From assembly GCA_026995955.1 (NCBI GenBank), contig JALWNJ010000114.1, positions 1 to 6,269 on the forward strand: a stretch of DNA of 6,269 nt. The letters are read 5' to 3'. Shown one piece after another: positions 5,471 through 6,269 of this stretch. Under the pieces are notes generated by a model. The model did no database searches. It saw only the letters and a program-made list of their open reading frames with translations, and had not been told where the DNA came from. Position 1 is the stretch's first letter. The number at the start of each line of letters is the position of its first letter. A program made the translations under genes and the position numbers. Origin of the DNA: Gammaproteobacteria bacterium (GTDB lineage: Bacteria > Pseudomonadota > Gammaproteobacteria > J044).

Positions 5471-6181
5471 TCATTCCCCCTGCAGCGACCGATACAGGGC
5501 CACCGCCTCGTCCTCCGGCACGTCGCGCCAGGCCACATAGGCCTCGGCCACCGCGAAGCGCCCGCCCTCGCGCACATTGGCGCAATACACGCCGTCCGCC
5601 TCCGCCGCCACCCGCAGCAGCGAATCGTCGTGTGCCGTGGGCACCGCCACCACGACCTCGCCCGCATCCAGCCGGCGCAGGGCCCGAATCGCCGTCAGCA
5701 TGGTCGAACCGGCCGCAATGCCATCGTCCACCAGCACCACCGTGCGCCCCGCCAGATCCGGCAGGGGCCGCGTCCCGCGAAACCGCCTGACCCTGCGCTC
5801 CACCTTCTCCCGGGCCGCCGCCACCTGCCGCGCCACTGTCTCCTCGTCCAGGCCATAGGCACGAATGTAGTCCTCGTTGAGCCACACACTGCCATCGAAG
5901 GCCACCGCGCCAAACCCCGCCTCCGTAGTCCATGGCAACAGCACCTTGCTCACCACCGCCACCTCCAGCGGCAGTCCCAGTCGCCGGGCGCAGGCCACCG
6001 CCACCGGCACCCCACCCGAAGGGATCCCCATCACCAGCGCCGTCTCCGGCACCCGCCCCGCCAGCATCTCCGCCAGCACCTCGCCGGCCTGCTCACGGTC
6101 CACAAAGACATGCACGCGCCCGTGCAGATCCGGCCGTTCGTACACCGGCGCCAGCGCCCGATTCTCCTGTTTACCGTTCAT
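5471..6181 (-). CDS. Phosphoribosyltransferase-family protein (COG1926-type)
   Basis: The 236-aa protein carries a PRPP-binding loop VVLVDDGIAAGSTM (148-161), with the D152-D153 acidic pair and G158-S159-T160 phosphate contacts. The N-terminal part has VFVDREQAGEVLAEML (25-40) and MGIPSGGVPVAVACA (51-65). This arrangement is typical of the stand-alone phosphoribosyltransferase-domain proteins sometimes fused to or near hydrolase or erythromycin-esterase domains. The reaction and substrate are not known for this group, and no purine, pyrimidine or salvage gene is adjacent. The family's usual PRGG is PSGG here, which may alter substrate contacts. The ATG at 6181 is the only ATG, because an in-frame stop lies upstream at 6212-6214 and the next Met is residue 39. 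The ribosome-site spacing is odd: GGGGG is only 1 nt away. The gene ends 1 nt from the selO stop, convergent with it. Confidence 0.8.
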   Translation of the reverse strand: MNGKQENRALAPVYERPDLHGRVHVFVDREQAGEVLAEMLAGRVPETALVMGIPSGGVPVAVACARRLGLPLEVAVVSKVLLPWTTEAGFGAVAFDGSVWLNEDYIRAYGLDEETVARQVAAAREKVERRVRRFRGTRPLPDLAGRTVVLVDDGIAAGSTMLTAIRALRRLDAGEVVVAVPTAHDDSLLRVAAEADGVYCANVREGGRFAVAEAYVAWRDVPEDEAVALYRSLQGE

Positions 6182-6199
6182 GCCCCCAGAATGGGGGCA
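6179..6199 (-). promoter_or_regulatory. Hairpin overlapping the start codon of the phosphoribosyltransferase gene
   Basis: Read on the minus strand, TGCCCCC, loop ATTCT, GGGGGCA make a perfect 7-bp stem. The last A of the right arm is the A of the ATG. The stem contains the only G-run near the start, so if folded in the mRNA it would hide the ribosome-binding sequence and part of the start codon. The T-run lies on the 5' side, so it is not a terminator for this strand. The structure is seen; translational control is inferred. Confidence 0.45.
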
Positions 6200-6235
6200 A
6201 AAGCCGGGAAATCAGCCCCCGACGCCCCGCATCGC

Positions 6236-6264
6236 TTTACTTTCCGCCCCCCGTCCGGTATCTT
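6236..6264 (+). promoter_or_regulatory. Possible sigma-70 promoter reading out of the window
   Basis: TTTACT (6236-6241) and TATCTT (6259-6264) each match the -35 and -10 consensus at four of six positions and are separated by exactly 17 bp. It would drive a rightward gene beyond the window, divergent from the phosphoribosyltransferase gene. The short AT-rich patches stand out against the GC-rich surroundings. No downstream start is visible, so this remains a candidate. Confidence 0.35.
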
Positions 6265-6269
6265 TCGCG

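Noticed and set aside
3784..5667. A 627-codon open frame on the minus strand opposite selO
   Set aside because: It runs antisense to a fully motif-supported SelO and has low-complexity Gly/Ala/Val/Gln/His composition. It is expected from GC-rich third positions. It has no recognisable domain.

Overview
The window is very GC-rich and densely coding. It looks like a chromosomal segment from a Gram-negative proteobacterium, most plausibly a gammaproteobacterium. The evidence is a Sec-type signal peptide on a periplasmic binding protein, a bacterial SelO with the proteobacterial C-terminal cysteine, and strong G/C preference at third codon positions. The genus assignment is inference. I see no mobile element, tRNA, rRNA or CRISPR array, and no stretch above 300 bases lacks a gene.

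Layout: (1) Positions 3-1881, plus strand, hold a two-gene unit. It has the 3' part of a DprE1-like FAD oxidase and, overlapping by 8 nt, a DprE2-like short-chain dehydrogenase. In actinobacteria this pair epimerises polyprenyl-phosphoryl ribose to the arabinose donor, so this organism may make a lipid-linked D-arabinofuranose. (2) At 1878-1896 a perfect hairpin contains the stop codons of both the SDR and a convergent minus-strand gene. That gene (1893-2678) encodes a 261-aa single-pass membrane protein with a Lys/Ala-rich N-terminus, a cytoplasmic coiled coil and a nine-heptad, Met-rich C-terminal coiled coil. (3) A 150-bp divergent intergenic region follows. It carries a 16-bp perfect palindrome over the likely -10/start region of the coiled-coil gene. 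(4) Positions 2829-3806 encode an orphan ModA-like periplasmic binding protein with a CxxC motif. It ends at an intrinsic terminator (3851-3877), so it is probably monocistronic. (5) Positions 3967-5469 encode SelO, a protein adenylyltransferase (pseudokinase fold) with its catalytic set and both redox cysteines. (6) Convergent with SelO, with 1 nt between stop codons, lies a phosphoribosyltransferase-family protein (5471-6181, minus). Its start codon is partly inside a hairpin. (7) The last 88 bp hold its leader and a possible rightward promoter.

The genes do not form one obvious pathway. The clearest functional unit is DprE1/DprE2. The divergent coiled-coil and binding-protein genes are a weaker candidate pair, resting only on their shared upstream region. 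I do not see a clear new multi-gene system. The least explained items are the binding protein without a transporter, the heptad membrane protein with its palindromic operator candidate, and the hairpin at the phosphoribosyltransferase start.
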